Counted from the first letter of the stretch, positions 7,701 through 16,300 are shown. The stretch: DNA of 19,510 bases from DATGKD01 sp035294855 (GCA_035294855.1 DATGKD010000162.1:1-19510); one strand, 5' to 3'. Notes: generated from the sequence alone by a model not told the origin. A program made the numbers and translations.

Positions 7701-8626
7701 CAGAAGTAGCCCTCGCGCTTTCGGTCCTCCATGGCGGCTTCGCTCGTCTTGTCGTCGGCGCGCGTGGCACCGCGCTCGGTGATCCGAGACGCGGCCACCT
7801 CGGCGATGATCTCCTCGACGTTGGACGCGTTCGACTCGACGGCGCCGGTGCACGTCATGTCGCCCACGGTCCGGTAGCGCACGGTCGTCTCGAACGGCTC
7901 TTCGTCCTCGGGAGGGGCGGCGAAGGGGCTCACGGCGAGCAGCATCCCGTCGGAGCGGAAGACCTCGCGCCGATGCGCGAAGTAGATCGACGGGACCTCG
8001 AGGGACTCGTCCGCGATGTACTGCCAGACGTCGAGCTCGGTCCAGTCCGACAGCGGGAAGACGCGGATGTGCTCGCCGTTGTGGTAGCGGCCGTTGTAGA
8101 GGCCCCACAGCTCGGGACGCTGGTTCTTCGGGTCCCACTGGCCGAACTCGTCACGGAACGAGTACACGCGCTCTTTGGCCCGGGCCTTCTCCTCGTCGCG
8201 CCGGCCCCCGCCGAACACGGCGTCGAAGCGGTGGGCGGCGATGGCGTCGAGCAGGGTGCGCGTCTGCAGGCGGTTGCGCGACGGGTTCGGACCCCGCTCC
8301 TCGACCACCCGACCGGAGTCGATGGACTGCTGGACGCTCGCCACTTCCAGGCGGGCGCCGAGCTCGGCCACCCGCTTGTCCCGGTACTCGATGACCTCGG
8401 GGAAGTTGTGGCCGGTGTCCACGTGCATGACCGGGAACGGCAGGCGCGCCGGCCAGAAGGCCTTCTCGGCCAGGCGCAGCATGACGAGGGAGTCCTTCCC
8501 CCCCGAAAAGAGCAGGCAGGGGTGCTCGAACTCGGCCACCACCTCCCGCATGATGTGGATGGACTGCGCCTCGAGCGCCTCGAGGTGGGAGAGCTGGTAC
8601 TGGCCGGCTCCCACAACCTTTTCCAT
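7700..8626 (-). CDS. cysD: Sulfate adenylyltransferase, small (PP-loop) subunit
   Basis: A 308-residue ATP sulfurylase subunit that joins sulfate to the AMP part of ATP, giving APS. The PP-loop SGGKDS is at 41-46. Family segments HVDTGHNFPEVIEYRD (68-83), GGGRRDEEKARAKER (139-153) and the C-terminal DRKREGYF are intact; length is close to the roughly 300 residues usual for CysD. The frame is open for 92 more codons upstream, but the homology begins at the ATG at 8626, and the upstream part overlaps cysQ. There is no Shine-Dalgarno sequence; TATCCT ends 7 bases before the ATG, so the mRNA may be leaderless. First gene of cysDNC, divergent from cysQ. Confidence 0.96.
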   Translation of the reverse strand: MEKVVGAGQYQLSHLEALEAQSIHIMREVVAEFEHPCLLFSGGKDSLVMLRLAEKAFWPARLPFPVMHVDTGHNFPEVIEYRDKRVAELGARLEVASVQQSIDSGRVVEERGPNPSRNRLQTRTLLDAIAAHRFDAVFGGGRRDEEKARAKERVYSFRDEFGQWDPKNQRPELWGLYNGRYHNGEHIRVFPLSDWTELDVWQYIADESLEVPSIYFAHRREVFRSDGMLLAVSPFAAPPEDEEPFETTVRYRTVGDMTCTGAVESNASNVEEIIAEVAASRITERGATRADDKTSEAAMEDRKREGYF

Positions 8627-8633
8627 TCGGTCG

Positions 8634-8639
8634 AGGATA
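8634..8639 (-). promoter_or_regulatory. Candidate -10 hexamer (TATCCT) for leaderless cysDNC mRNA
   Basis: On the minus strand TATCCT is followed by 7 bases and the cysD ATG. This places the expected first transcribed base at or next to the A of the start codon. The -35 region has no clear match to TTGACA, which is common in actinobacterial promoters. Confidence 0.45.
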
Positions 8640-8708
8640 CTTGCGGCCCTGCCGATAACCGCCCCTGCCGGGCACGAATAGGTCCCGAGTCCCACCCCGG
8701 AGAAACCC

Positions 8709-9512
8709 GTGGAAGCGAGCGCCCGCTCCCAGAACGAACCCGATGACCACCGCCTCGCGGCCCGTGTCGCCGGGGACGCCGGTCGCCTGCTCGTCGACCT
8801 GCGCGACGAGTTCGGTGCGACCACGTCGGGCCCCCCCACGTCGGACCCCGGCGCACGGCGCACGCTCGGCGCCGAGGGCGACCGGCGCGCCCACCGGCTC
8901 ATCGTCGACGCCCTCGCCGCGGCGCGCCCTCACGACGCCGTCCGCTCCGAGGAGGACGAGCATCCGAGCGACGTGCTCGCGGGGCGGTTGTGGATCGTCG
9001 ACCCGCTCGACGGCACCCGCGAGTACTCCGAGGGACGCGCCGACTTCGCCGTGCATGTGGCATTGGCGATCGACGGGTCCCTCGCCGCCGGGGCGGTGGC
9101 CCTGCCGGGCGAGAACCTCGTCCTCGCCACCGGCGACGGGGCCGGCGCGCCGCCACGCCTGGCGCCCCGAGCGGACGGACCGCGCCGAGTGGTCGTGAGC
9201 CGGACCCGGCCGCCCGCGGTGGCCGACGTCGTCGCCCGCCGGCTGGGGGCCGAGCTCGTGCCCCTGGGGTCGGCCGGCGCGAAGGCCATGGCAGTCGTGC
9301 GGGGTGAGGCCGACGCCTACGTCCACGCCGGCGGACAGTACGAGTGGGATTCGGCCGCCCCCGTGGCGGTGGCGCTGGCGGCGGGCGCCTACGCGGCGCG
9401 TCTCGACGGCTCCCCCCTCGTCTACGGGCGCGCCGACCCCTTCGTCCCCGACTTGGTCGTGTGCCGCCCCGAGCTGACCGACATGGTCAGAGAGGCGCTG
9501 CGTTCGCTCTGA
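8709..9512 (+). CDS. cysQ: 3'(2'),5'-bisphosphate nucleotidase (inositol monophosphatase family)
   Basis: A 267-residue Mg-dependent phosphatase that probably hydrolyses PAP (and PAPS) to AMP (APS), preventing build-up of an inhibitor of PAPS-using enzymes. The three metal sites of the family are visible: E81/E82 in SEEDE, WIVDPLDGT (95-103, with D98 and D101), and D214 in YEWDSAAP. The GTG start has CCGGAG 6 bases upstream. The gene is divergent from cysDNC across 82 bases, which supports a role in sulfur metabolism over inositol phosphate hydrolysis. Substrate choice within this family cannot be proved from motifs alone. Confidence 0.9.
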   Translation: MEASARSQNEPDDHRLAARVAGDAGRLLVDLRDEFGATTSGPPTSDPGARRTLGAEGDRRAHRLIVDALAAARPHDAVRSEEDEHPSDVLAGRLWIVDPLDGTREYSEGRADFAVHVALAIDGSLAAGAVALPGENLVLATGDGAGAPPRLAPRADGPRRVVVSRTRPPAVADVVARRLGAELVPLGSAGAKAMAVVRGEADAYVHAGGQYEWDSAAPVAVALAAGAYAARLDGSPLVYGRADPFVPDLVVCRPELTDMVREALRSL

Positions 9513-9549
9513 CGCGCGGCGCGCGCCCCGGCGAGCGGCGCGGCCCCGG

Positions 9550-10536
9550 TCAGGCGGCCCGGCTCACCTCGAGGGGAAGCGTCGCCACCGTGGCGGCAAC
9601 ACGAGCCCCGTCGCGCCCCGCCACCTCCACGCTGTCGCCGGGCGGCACATCGCGGTGCACGTACGCCAGCGCGACCACGGCGCCCACGCCCGGCGACCAC
9701 GCCGACGACGTCACGGAGCCCACCGCCTTGCCGTGGCGTTCGACCGCCGCGCCGGCAGACAGCGCGGCCCCCCGGCCAGGCGTCGGAGCGGCAACGCCGT
9801 GGCCGGCACCGGTCGGTTCGAACAGGAGGCCGCGCAGCCGCCTGGCCACCTTGTTGCCGCGCGCGTCGAGCCTGGCCACCAGCTCCTGGCCCGTGTAGCA
9901 GCCCTTGGTGAAGCTGACGCACCGCTCCAGGAGGCCGGCTTCCGCCGCGATCGTCCGCTCGTCGAGCTCCGCACCCATGGCCGGGATGCCGGCCTCCACG
10001 CGCAACGCCTCCCACGCCTCGGCTGAGCACGACCGCACCCCCTCGGGAATCGTGGGCGCCGCACCGAGGAGGTCGACCCCGTCCACGCCGTTCCACGAGA
10101 ACCGGAGCGCGAGCGGCCCGGACTCCGCCTGGGCGAACCGCGCGGCGGTCGCCGGCCCGCGCAGGGCCACGCACCGCCAGTCGAGCGGCTCGATCGCCAC
10201 CTTGACCCTGAGCTTGAAGCGCTCGAGACGGTCGGTCACCGCTTTCCCGAACCCACCGTCGGTGTCGAGGAGCAGTTCGGCGTCGCCCGTCCGTGTCACG
10301 CGCACGAGCGCCTCGAGCTTGCCTTGCGGGCTGAGGAGGAGCGCGTCCGCACTCGCCCCGGGTGACAGCGCTTCCACGTCCTGGCTGCACTGGCCCTGCA
10401 GGTACGACACGGCATCCGGGCCCGACAGCCGCACCACGTCGCGAGCCACCTGCCGCGCCGCGACGTCGTGTCGCAGTGCCTCGTAGTCGTCGACGAGCTG
10501 GCGCGCCGTCGCCGGACCCACCGGGGGGCCCGTCAC
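9550..10536 (-). CDS. ygfZ: YgfZ/GcvT-like folate-binding protein
   Basis: A 328-residue protein of the YgfZ/CAF17 family, which uses tetrahydrofolate and helps build or repair certain iron-sulfur enzymes. The signature KGCYTGQE is at 211-218, followed by LDARGNKVARRLRGL; the N-terminal GcvT-like fold shows LSGPDAVSYLQGQCSQDV. The GTG at 10536 overlaps the trpE stop in GTGA, so the genes are translationally coupled. An in-frame ORF extends further upstream into trpE, but the overlap geometry argues for the start given. It is last in hisI-trpE-ygfZ and converges on cysQ, 37 bases away. Confidence 0.92.
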   Translation of the reverse strand: MTGPPVGPATARQLVDDYEALRHDVAARQVARDVVRLSGPDAVSYLQGQCSQDVEALSPGASADALLLSPQGKLEALVRVTRTGDAELLLDTDGGFGKAVTDRLERFKLRVKVAIEPLDWRCVALRGPATAARFAQAESGPLALRFSWNGVDGVDLLGAAPTIPEGVRSCSAEAWEALRVEAGIPAMGAELDERTIAAEAGLLERCVSFTKGCYTGQELVARLDARGNKVARRLRGLLFEPTGAGHGVAAPTPGRGAALSAGAAVERHGKAVGSVTSSAWSPGVGAVVALAYVHRDVPPGDSVEVAGRDGARVAATVATLPLEVSRAA

Positions 10537-12092
10537 GCGTGGAACGCGGCCTGCGCCGCGCTGGCCCGGCGCGCCGCGGGCACCGCCACGAGGAGCGCGG
10601 CGGCCTTGTCGACGCACTCCAGGTCCTCGTCGGCGGGGTCGCTGTCGGCGACGATCCCCGCCCCCGCCTGCACCGTGGCCCGACCGTCGGGCGTCACCAC
10701 CATCGTCCGGATGGCGATGGCGGTGTCGAGGTTGCCGGAGAAGTCGAGATAGCCCACGACCCCGCCGTACACGCCCCGCTTGGTGGGCTCGAGGTCGTCG
10801 ATGATCTGCATGGCCCGTACCTTCGGGGCGCCCGACAGCGTGCCGGCGGGAAGCGTGGCCCGCAGCACGTCGATGGGCCCCTTGCCGGGGGACAGCTCCC
10901 CGGAGACTTGCGACGTCAGGTGCATGACGTGGCTGTAGCGCTCGAGCGTCTTGAACTCGTCGACCTTCTCCGTGCCGAAGCGCACCACCCGGCCCACGTC
11001 GTTGCGCGCCAGGTCGACGAGCATGACGTGCTCGGCCACCTCCTTGGGGTGCTCCGCCAGCTCTGCGGCGAGCTGCGCGTCCTCGGCGTCGGTGGCGCCC
11101 CGGCGTCGGGTGCCGGCGATGGGACGGCTGACCACCACCCCGTCACGCAGGCGGACGAGCGGTTCCGGTGTCGCACCCACGACCGTGCACGCCTCGGTGC
11201 GCAGGAAATAGAGGTACGGGCTCGGGTTCACCAGCCGCAGGATGCGGTAGACGTCGAACGGATCGGCCCCGAGCTCCAGGTCGAAGCGCTGGGACAGCAC
11301 GACCTGGAAGATGTCCCCCGCGGTGATGTGCTCCTTGGCGACGGCCACGGCGTGCATGTACTGGCGCGGGGACATGGTGCGCACCACCGCGGGGAGCTCT
11401 TCGCCCGGGCAGGGCACGTCGAGCGGTGGCTCCGGACGCGCCCGGACGAGGTCCTGCGCCAGGTCGTCGAGCCGTCGCGTGGCGGCGGTGTACGCCGCCC
11501 CGGCGTCCTCCGGGCTGCATCGTTCGGGGACGGCCACGTTGTCGACCAGGACGACCCGCTGGCGCCAGTGGTCGAAGGCGCACAGCTGGCCGATGATCTG
11601 CAGGACGGCCTCGGGGAGCCCGAGATCGTCGGGCGGTACCGCCGGGAGCCGCTCGATCTCGCGCACCACGTCGTACCCCAGATAGCCGACGATCCCTCCG
11701 TGCAGCGGCGGCAGGTCGGCGAACTCCGGGGCCCGGCACACCGACAGCAACGCTTCGAGCGTGGCGAGCACGCCCTCGTCGGTGCGCCTCGCCACGTCCC
11801 CGGGGAGAGCGAACTCCCCCGAGGACCGCACGGTCCCCCCCTCACCCACGAGCGTGGCCAGCGGGCGGCGGCCCACGAACGAGTACCGCCCCCACCGCTC
11901 GCTGCCTTCGACGGACTCGAGCAGGAAGCCCGGCTCGTCTCCGACGACGCGGAGGAACGCGGCCACCGGCGTCACCGTGTCCGCCACGAGCTCGCGCCAC
12001 ACCGGGACGATGCGGTGGCCGCGGGCCAACTCGGCGAAGCGGGCGCGCCCCGGGCGGTCCTCGCGCGAGGTCACGTCCGTCGAGGTGTTCAC
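10533..12092 (-). CDS. trpE: Anthranilate synthase component I
   Basis: A 519-residue enzyme that converts chorismate, with ammonia from the TrpG/PabA glutaminase subunit, to anthranilate, the first step of tryptophan synthesis. The N-terminal LLES (57-60) followed by RYSFVGRRP is the tryptophan feedback site. The catalytic half has PYLYFLR (292-298), IAGTRRRG (325-332), LVDLARNDVGR, LPAGTLSGAPK (414-424) and GAGIVADSDP. No glutaminase domain is fused and no trpG is adjacent. The GTG at 12092 is the only plausible start near the family N terminus; no good ribosome site is seen, and hisI ends 28 bases upstream. The open frame above it is a shadow of hisI. Confidence 0.96.
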   Translation of the reverse strand: MNTSTDVTSREDRPGRARFAELARGHRIVPVWRELVADTVTPVAAFLRVVGDEPGFLLESVEGSERWGRYSFVGRRPLATLVGEGGTVRSSGEFALPGDVARRTDEGVLATLEALLSVCRAPEFADLPPLHGGIVGYLGYDVVREIERLPAVPPDDLGLPEAVLQIIGQLCAFDHWRQRVVLVDNVAVPERCSPEDAGAAYTAATRRLDDLAQDLVRARPEPPLDVPCPGEELPAVVRTMSPRQYMHAVAVAKEHITAGDIFQVVLSQRFDLELGADPFDVYRILRLVNPSPYLYFLRTEACTVVGATPEPLVRLRDGVVVSRPIAGTRRRGATDAEDAQLAAELAEHPKEVAEHVMLVDLARNDVGRVVRFGTEKVDEFKTLERYSHVMHLTSQVSGELSPGKGPIDVLRATLPAGTLSGAPKVRAMQIIDDLEPTKRGVYGGVVGYLDFSGNLDTAIAIRTMVVTPDGRATVQAGAGIVADSDPADEDLECVDKAAALLVAVPAARRASAAQAAFHA

Positions 12093-12120
12093 GCGGACCG
12101 CGGGCGGGCCGCGGGGGTCG

Positions 12121-12543
12121 TCACGACCCGGCTCCGAACGACCGGTAGAAGCACGAGCGCGCGCCGGTGTGGCAGGCGCCGTGGCCGTCCTGGTCGACGA
12201 CCACGAGGACAGCGTCGCCGTCGCAGTCGTAACGGACCTCCCGGACCCACTGGCGGTCGCCGGAGGTCTCGCCCTTGCACCAGTACTCCTGGCGGCTCCG
12301 GCTCCAGAACCAGGTGCGCCCGGTGCCGAGGGTCCGGCGCAGGGCCTCTTCGTCCATGTACCCGAGCATGAGGACCGCCCCGTCGGCGGCGTCCTGGACC
12401 ACGGCCGGGACGAGGCCGGTGGGGCCGAAGCTGACGCCGGCGAACTCGGCTTCCTCGAAGGCGATCGGGGTGGCGACGCGCCCCGGCGGAACGGGGGGCG
12501 CCACCGCCGGAGGGGAGTTCGTTCCACGAACTTCGGCCGTCAT
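12121..12543 (-). CDS. hisI: Phosphoribosyl-AMP cyclohydrolase
   Basis: A 140-residue metalloenzyme that opens the adenine ring of PR-AMP, the third step of histidine synthesis. The motifs are complete: FWSRSRQEYWCKGETSG, the metal site YDCDGDAVL, and DQDGHGACHTGARSCFYR with its two cysteines. The ATG at 12543 is preferred; an in-frame GTG at 12552 would add three residues, but a -10-like TAGCGT ends only one base before it. About 25 residues before the conserved core are Pro/Ala-rich. No HisE domain is fused. It heads hisI-trpE-ygfZ and is divergent from the exporter gene. Confidence 0.95.
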   Translation of the reverse strand: MTAEVRGTNSPPAVAPPVPPGRVATPIAFEEAEFAGVSFGPTGLVPAVVQDAADGAVLMLGYMDEEALRRTLGTGRTWFWSRSRQEYWCKGETSGDRQWVREVRYDCDGDAVLVVVDQDGHGACHTGARSCFYRSFGAGS

Positions 12544-12553
12544 GGTCCCCACA

Positions 12554-12559
12554 ACGCTA
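12554..12559 (-). promoter_or_regulatory. Candidate -10 hexamer (TAGCGT) for hisI-trpE-ygfZ
   Basis: On the minus strand TAGCGT lies 10 bases before the hisI ATG, giving an expected leader of about 3 bases. No -35 is recognisable. It is weaker evidence than for cysD. Confidence 0.3.
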
Positions 12560-12589
12560 TCTGGCCCGCTCCGCGCCCCGTTTCCCCAT

Positions 12590-12595
12590 TACTAT
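12590..12595 (+). promoter_or_regulatory. Candidate -10 hexamer (TACTAT) for the exporter gene
   Basis: TACTAT fits TAnnnT and stands out in GC-rich DNA, 47 bases before the exporter ATG. The implied leader of about 40 bases contains GGCGGGGG just before the start. The -35 position shows no consensus. Confidence 0.4.
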
Positions 12596-12642
12596 GCGGC
12601 GGCTCGTTCTTCACAAGGCGAGCGGGGGACGGCGGGGGCGCG

Positions 12643-15383
12643 ATGCGGCGGTATTGGGAGTGGCTCGGGCTCAACCTGGGCAAGCGCGCCGGGACGGTCG
12701 CCATCGTGGGCCTGCTCGTCTCGGTGGCGCTCGGCGCCGGCATCGTCAAGCTCCGCTTCACGACGAGCAACTCCGACTACCTCAACAAGAACGACACCGC
12801 CTGGGTCGACAACGTCAACTACGAAAAGGTCTTCGGCGGCGACCCGATGGCGATCCTGTTCACCACGAAGCCGGGGACGACGGTCGACAGCTTCTTCACC
12901 CCCCAGAACCAGGCGGCCTTCCGCTCCATCGCCCAGCGCCTCGCGCACGACCCCTGGGTCTTCAGCGCCGTCACCCCGCTCGACGCGCTCCAGGTCGGAG
13001 CCCAGCTCCTCACGAGCAGCACGGGCAGCGTCCTCGACACCCCGGCGGCCGGGATGCTCGAGCAGGCGTTGCGCTCGGACCCCAATGCCGCGAGCAAGGC
13101 CAAGCGGTCCAAGTACCTGATCGACGAGGGCACGTCGTACTTCGCGGTGAACGGGCCGCGGACCCTCGACAACCCGTCGTGGGTGCACTTCGTCCTGCAC
13201 GAGCCCGACAATTCCCTGCGCAAGTCGCTGGCGACGTTCGTGCCGAGCGACCACAACCTCCTCATGGCCGTCTACCTGAGGGGCGACCTCAACATCAACC
13301 AGGAGACGACGGCCGCCAGCTCGGTCAGCAAGATCGTCTCGAGCGTCCATTTCCAGAACGCCTCGACGATCACGACCGGGGTTCCTGCGCTCCTCAAGAC
13401 GATCAACGACTACCTGAAGCACGGCATCCTGTCGCTGGCCGGGATCGCCGGGATCGTCATGGTGGTGATCCTCCTCCTGTCCTTCAGCGTCCGGTGGCGG
13501 CTGCTGCCGTTCGCCATCGTGGCCCTCGGCATGGTGTGGGGGTTCGGTCTCGTCGGCTTCTTCGGGGTGCCACTCACGCTCGCCACCATCGCGGCCTTGC
13601 CCGTGTTGCTCGGCGTCGGCATGGACTACTCGATCCAGATGCACTCCCGCATCGAGGAGGAGGTGGTACTCGACCGCGCCGCGCATCCCATCCAGGCGGC
13701 AGCACGCGGCCTGGGCCCCGCGCTCCTCGTCGTGACCTTCGACGCCGTGTTCGCGTTCACCGCGCTGTGGTTCGCGAAGACGCCGGCGATCCGGGAGTTC
13801 GGGTCGCTGCTCGTGATCGGCATCATCGCCGTGTGCGTGTGCAGCATCATCGCCACCCTGGCGGTGCTCGGCATCCGTGAGTACAAGTCCCCCACGCACG
13901 GCAAGGACTTCAGCAACGGATACCTGAGCCGCGCGGTGGCGTTCCTCGGCAGCCTTCCGCGGCGGACCGCTGTTCCTCTCGCCATCGCCAGCCTCGGCAT
14001 CTTCCTGGCGGGGGTAGCGGTGGAGGGCAAGCTCGTGCTCCAGACCGACCCCATCCAGTGGGTCAACCCGCACGCACAGTCCATCAAGGACATCCAGACG
14101 CTCAAGGCCGACACCGGGTCCGACAACGAGCTCGCCATGCTCATCAGGACGAACCAGCCGTTCAGCGACCAATCGGTCGCCTACATCGCCAACTACTCGC
14201 GCCGGCTGGTCGACAAGTACCCGCACAGCCTGTGGCCCGCGGCGGGACTGGTCAACACGATCGACCAGATCATCAACCTGCCCGGGATGAACCCCGTGCC
14301 GCCCACGGGCGCCGACGTCCAGTCGGTCTACCAGGCCGCACCCGAAGGCATTCGCAGGACGACCGTCGCCGACGGTGGCGCGGCGATCAACGTCATCTTC
14401 CGGGGGAAGACCAACACGCTCGACGAGCTCCGTCCCGTCGTCGCTGACCTGCGCGGGACGGTGATCGCACCGCCCGCCGGCATCTCCGTCGCGCCGGGTG
14501 GCATCGCCGTCGTCGGAGTCGGCCTGGTGCAGAACCTCGAGAAGTCGCGGACCGAGTTGACGTACCTTGCGCTGCTCTTCGTCGGCGCCTTCCTCGCCAT
14601 CCGGCTCCGGAGCCTGATCCGGTCGCTGCTGTCGCTCGTCCCCGTGCTCGTGGCGGTTGGGGCGGTCTCCCTCATCGCCGTGGCGTTCAACCTGAAGCTC
14701 AGCCCGGTGACCTCGGTGGCGGGCCCTCTCGTGGTCGCGGTGTGCACCGAGTTCACGTCGCTCATCCTGTTGCGATTCGTCGAGGAGAGAAACCGCGGCC
14801 TCCTCCCCCGTCAAGCGATGGACGCCACCGCGCGCCGGACGGGCCGGGCGTTCATGGTGTCGGGTTTCACGGCGATCGCCGGCGTGGCCGTCCTGAGCAC
14901 GTCGTCGTTCCCGCTGTTGCGCGACTTCGGCATCATCGTGGCCTTGAACGTCTTCGTGGCGTTGCTGAGTGCGCTCGTCGTGCTGCCACCGATCCTGGTG
15001 TGGGCGGACCAGCGCCTGTGGGTGTCGCGCGGGCTGCTCCGGGCCACACCGGAGCCCTACCGTTCGCCCGACGAGCCCGTCGTCCAGCCCGGACCGCCCG
15101 TCTCCGCGGTGCGGACCCTCGTCACGACCGGCGCGGCCCTGCGCATCGGAACGGCGAGACTGCGCCCTCGCCCAACGGGGAGCTCCTCCGGACCGCACCA
15201 CGGGGCGACCTGGTGGCCGCGCCCAACGCCGAGAACGCGACGGCGCCTGCGCCCGCTCCCAACGGAGAAGTCGCGGCGACCCCCGCGCCTGCTCCCTCGC
15301 CTGTTCCCGCGCCTGTTCCCAACGGTGGGAGGCCGCCTGCCCCGAAGGGCCTCTGGCATCCGCAGTTCGAGCCCAAGGACTAG
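12643..15383 (+). CDS. RND-superfamily (HAE3/MMPL-type) exporter with an apparent 3' frameshift
   Basis: A roughly 913-residue inner-membrane exporter, probably proton-driven; substrates in the family are often lipids or hydrophobic compounds. It has two matching halves: TM1 (about 15-36), a large loop (37-260) and a TM bundle (about 261-410) with GMDYSIQMHSR at 326-336; then a TM at about 441-463, a loop to about 638 and a second bundle with TEFTSLILLRFVEERNRG near 701, as in HAE3 proteins. The uninterrupted frame runs to 15495 and overlaps the convergent groES-like gene by 74 bases, but after about 15148 it becomes an Arg/Pro-rich string with poor codon choice. The frame one base earlier instead encodes four PNGE-like repeats (SPNGELL, APNAENA, APNGEVA, VPNGGRP) and stops at 15383. 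Adding one G in the GG at 15148-15149 joins them cleanly as LRI-G-NGETAP. Confidence 0.85.
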
Positions 15384-15401
15384 AGAGCCGCAGGCTCCCC
15401 A

Positions 15402-15416
15402 CGACGCTGGGCGTCG
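15402..15416. terminator. Perfect 6-bp hairpin between convergent exporter and groES-like genes
   Basis: CGACGC-TGG-GCGTCG lies in the 38-base gap that exists if the exporter ends at 15383. Its place between two convergent stops suggests a bidirectional terminator. No U-tract. Confidence 0.4.
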
Positions 15417-15421
15417 GGAAA

Positions 15422-15793
15422 TCAGAGGTAGAGGCCGGTCCCGGAGTCCATGCGACCGGACGCGACGGCGTGCACGTCTCGCTCGCGCAAGATGACGTAT
15501 TCGTCACCCTGCACCTCGACCTCGAAGCGGTCCTCGGGGTTGAACAGCACCTTGTCGCCGACCTTGATCGCCCGCACGTGAGGGCCCACCGCCACCACCT
15601 CGGCCCACACCAACCGGCGGGACACCTGGGCGGTCGCCGGGATGAGGATGCCGGCTCGCGATCGCCGTTCCCCCTCGGCCACCTGCTGCTGAGCGAGCAC
15701 GCGGTCGGCGAGCATCGTGATGGGTTGCTTGGGCGCGATGGACTGCTTCGACGCGCGTGCGGGCGAGGCGGCCACGTTCGCACCGTAGCCCAT
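15422..15793 (-). CDS. groES: GroES-family co-chaperonin paralog without adjacent groEL
   Basis: A 123-residue Cpn10-type protein. The fold is traceable: PITMLADRVLAQ, the mobile-loop region GERRSRAGILIPATA, VVAVGPHVRAIKVGDKVLFNPED, and YVILRERDVHAVA. Canonical GroES caps the GroEL chamber. This version, with GERRS and a C terminus ending GLYL, resembles a second GroES-like type that I recall from actinobacteria without groEL nearby, so it may not be the main co-chaperonin. About 23 residues precede the usual start. An internal ATG at 15715 would give 97 residues, the usual GroES length. The ATG at 15793 has GGGGGAG touching it with no spacer, so the start is uncertain. Confidence 0.85.
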   Translation of the reverse strand: MGYGANVAASPARASKQSIAPKQPITMLADRVLAQQQVAEGERRSRAGILIPATAQVSRRLVWAEVVAVGPHVRAIKVGDKVLFNPEDRFEVEVQGDEYVILRERDVHAVASGRMDSGTGLYL

Positions 15794-15883
15794 CTCCCCC
15801 GCCGCTCCGGGCTCCACGGCACACGCTGTCGGACCGCCGCGGATCGACCCGACTGACCGCGGGTTGCCGGCCGCGTCCGCGCC

Positions 15884-16300
15884 ATGCTGGGCGGGATGGC
15901 GGCGCACGGGCGGGGCACGGCAGTCGCGCTGACGGTGAGCGGCGCGTACTCGTTCCTCGTCGCGGCGACGACGCCGTTCACGGTGGCGGCGGACGCGGCC
16001 GTGGCTGCCCCGCTCGCGGTCGCATCGGTGCTGCTCGCCGTGGCGTGGCGCGGCGATCTGGCCCACGGCGGTGCCTCGGGTCTTCGGACAGGGTCTTCAA
16101 CCGCGCCACCCGTCGCGCTGCCGTGGTTCGTCCTCGTGGGTCTCGTCGTCGGGTGGGAAGTGGTCTGCTTCGTGGCGCTGCCACGGTCGCTCCACCCCAC
16201 GCTCAGCTCGATGTACGACGCCGTCAGCCGGTGCCGCCCGGCAAAAGCCGTGATCGTGTTCGGATGGCTGGCACTCGGCCGGCAGCTGGTACGGCGATGA
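15884..16300 (+). CDS. Small multi-pass membrane protein of unknown function
   Basis: A 138-residue membrane protein that I do not recognise. Hydrophobic segments lie at about 13-31, 35-55, 80-99 and 119-134, giving three or four TM helices. A loop at 56-79 is Gly/Ser-rich. The C terminus, HPTLSSMYDAVSRCRP followed by AKAVIVFGWLALGRQLVRR, is the part most likely to be conserved. ATG at 15884 or 15896 may start it; neither has a well-spaced ribosome site. It overlaps the next gene in ATGA, so the two are probably coupled and may form a complex. It is divergent from the groES-like gene across 90 bases. Confidence 0.7.
   Translation: MLGGMAAHGRGTAVALTVSGAYSFLVAATTPFTVAADAAVAAPLAVASVLLAVAWRGDLAHGGASGLRTGSSTAPPVALPWFVLVGLVVGWEVVCFVALPRSLHPTLSSMYDAVSRCRPAKAVIVFGWLALGRQLVRR

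Noticed and set aside
9513..9549. GC-only palindromic stretch between cysQ and ygfZ as a terminator
   Set aside because: The stretch is almost pure G and C, so many alternative pairings exist; no single clear stem-loop stands out.
10362..12371. Plus-strand open frame of 669 codons opposite trpE
   Set aside because: Antisense shadow of ygfZ, trpE and hisI, without any recognisable motif.
15345..15380. HPQFE near the end of the exporter tail, like a streptavidin-binding tag
   Set aside because: The tail reads LWHPQFEPKD, not the tag WSHPQFEK; no vector-like sequence is around it. A chance resemblance.
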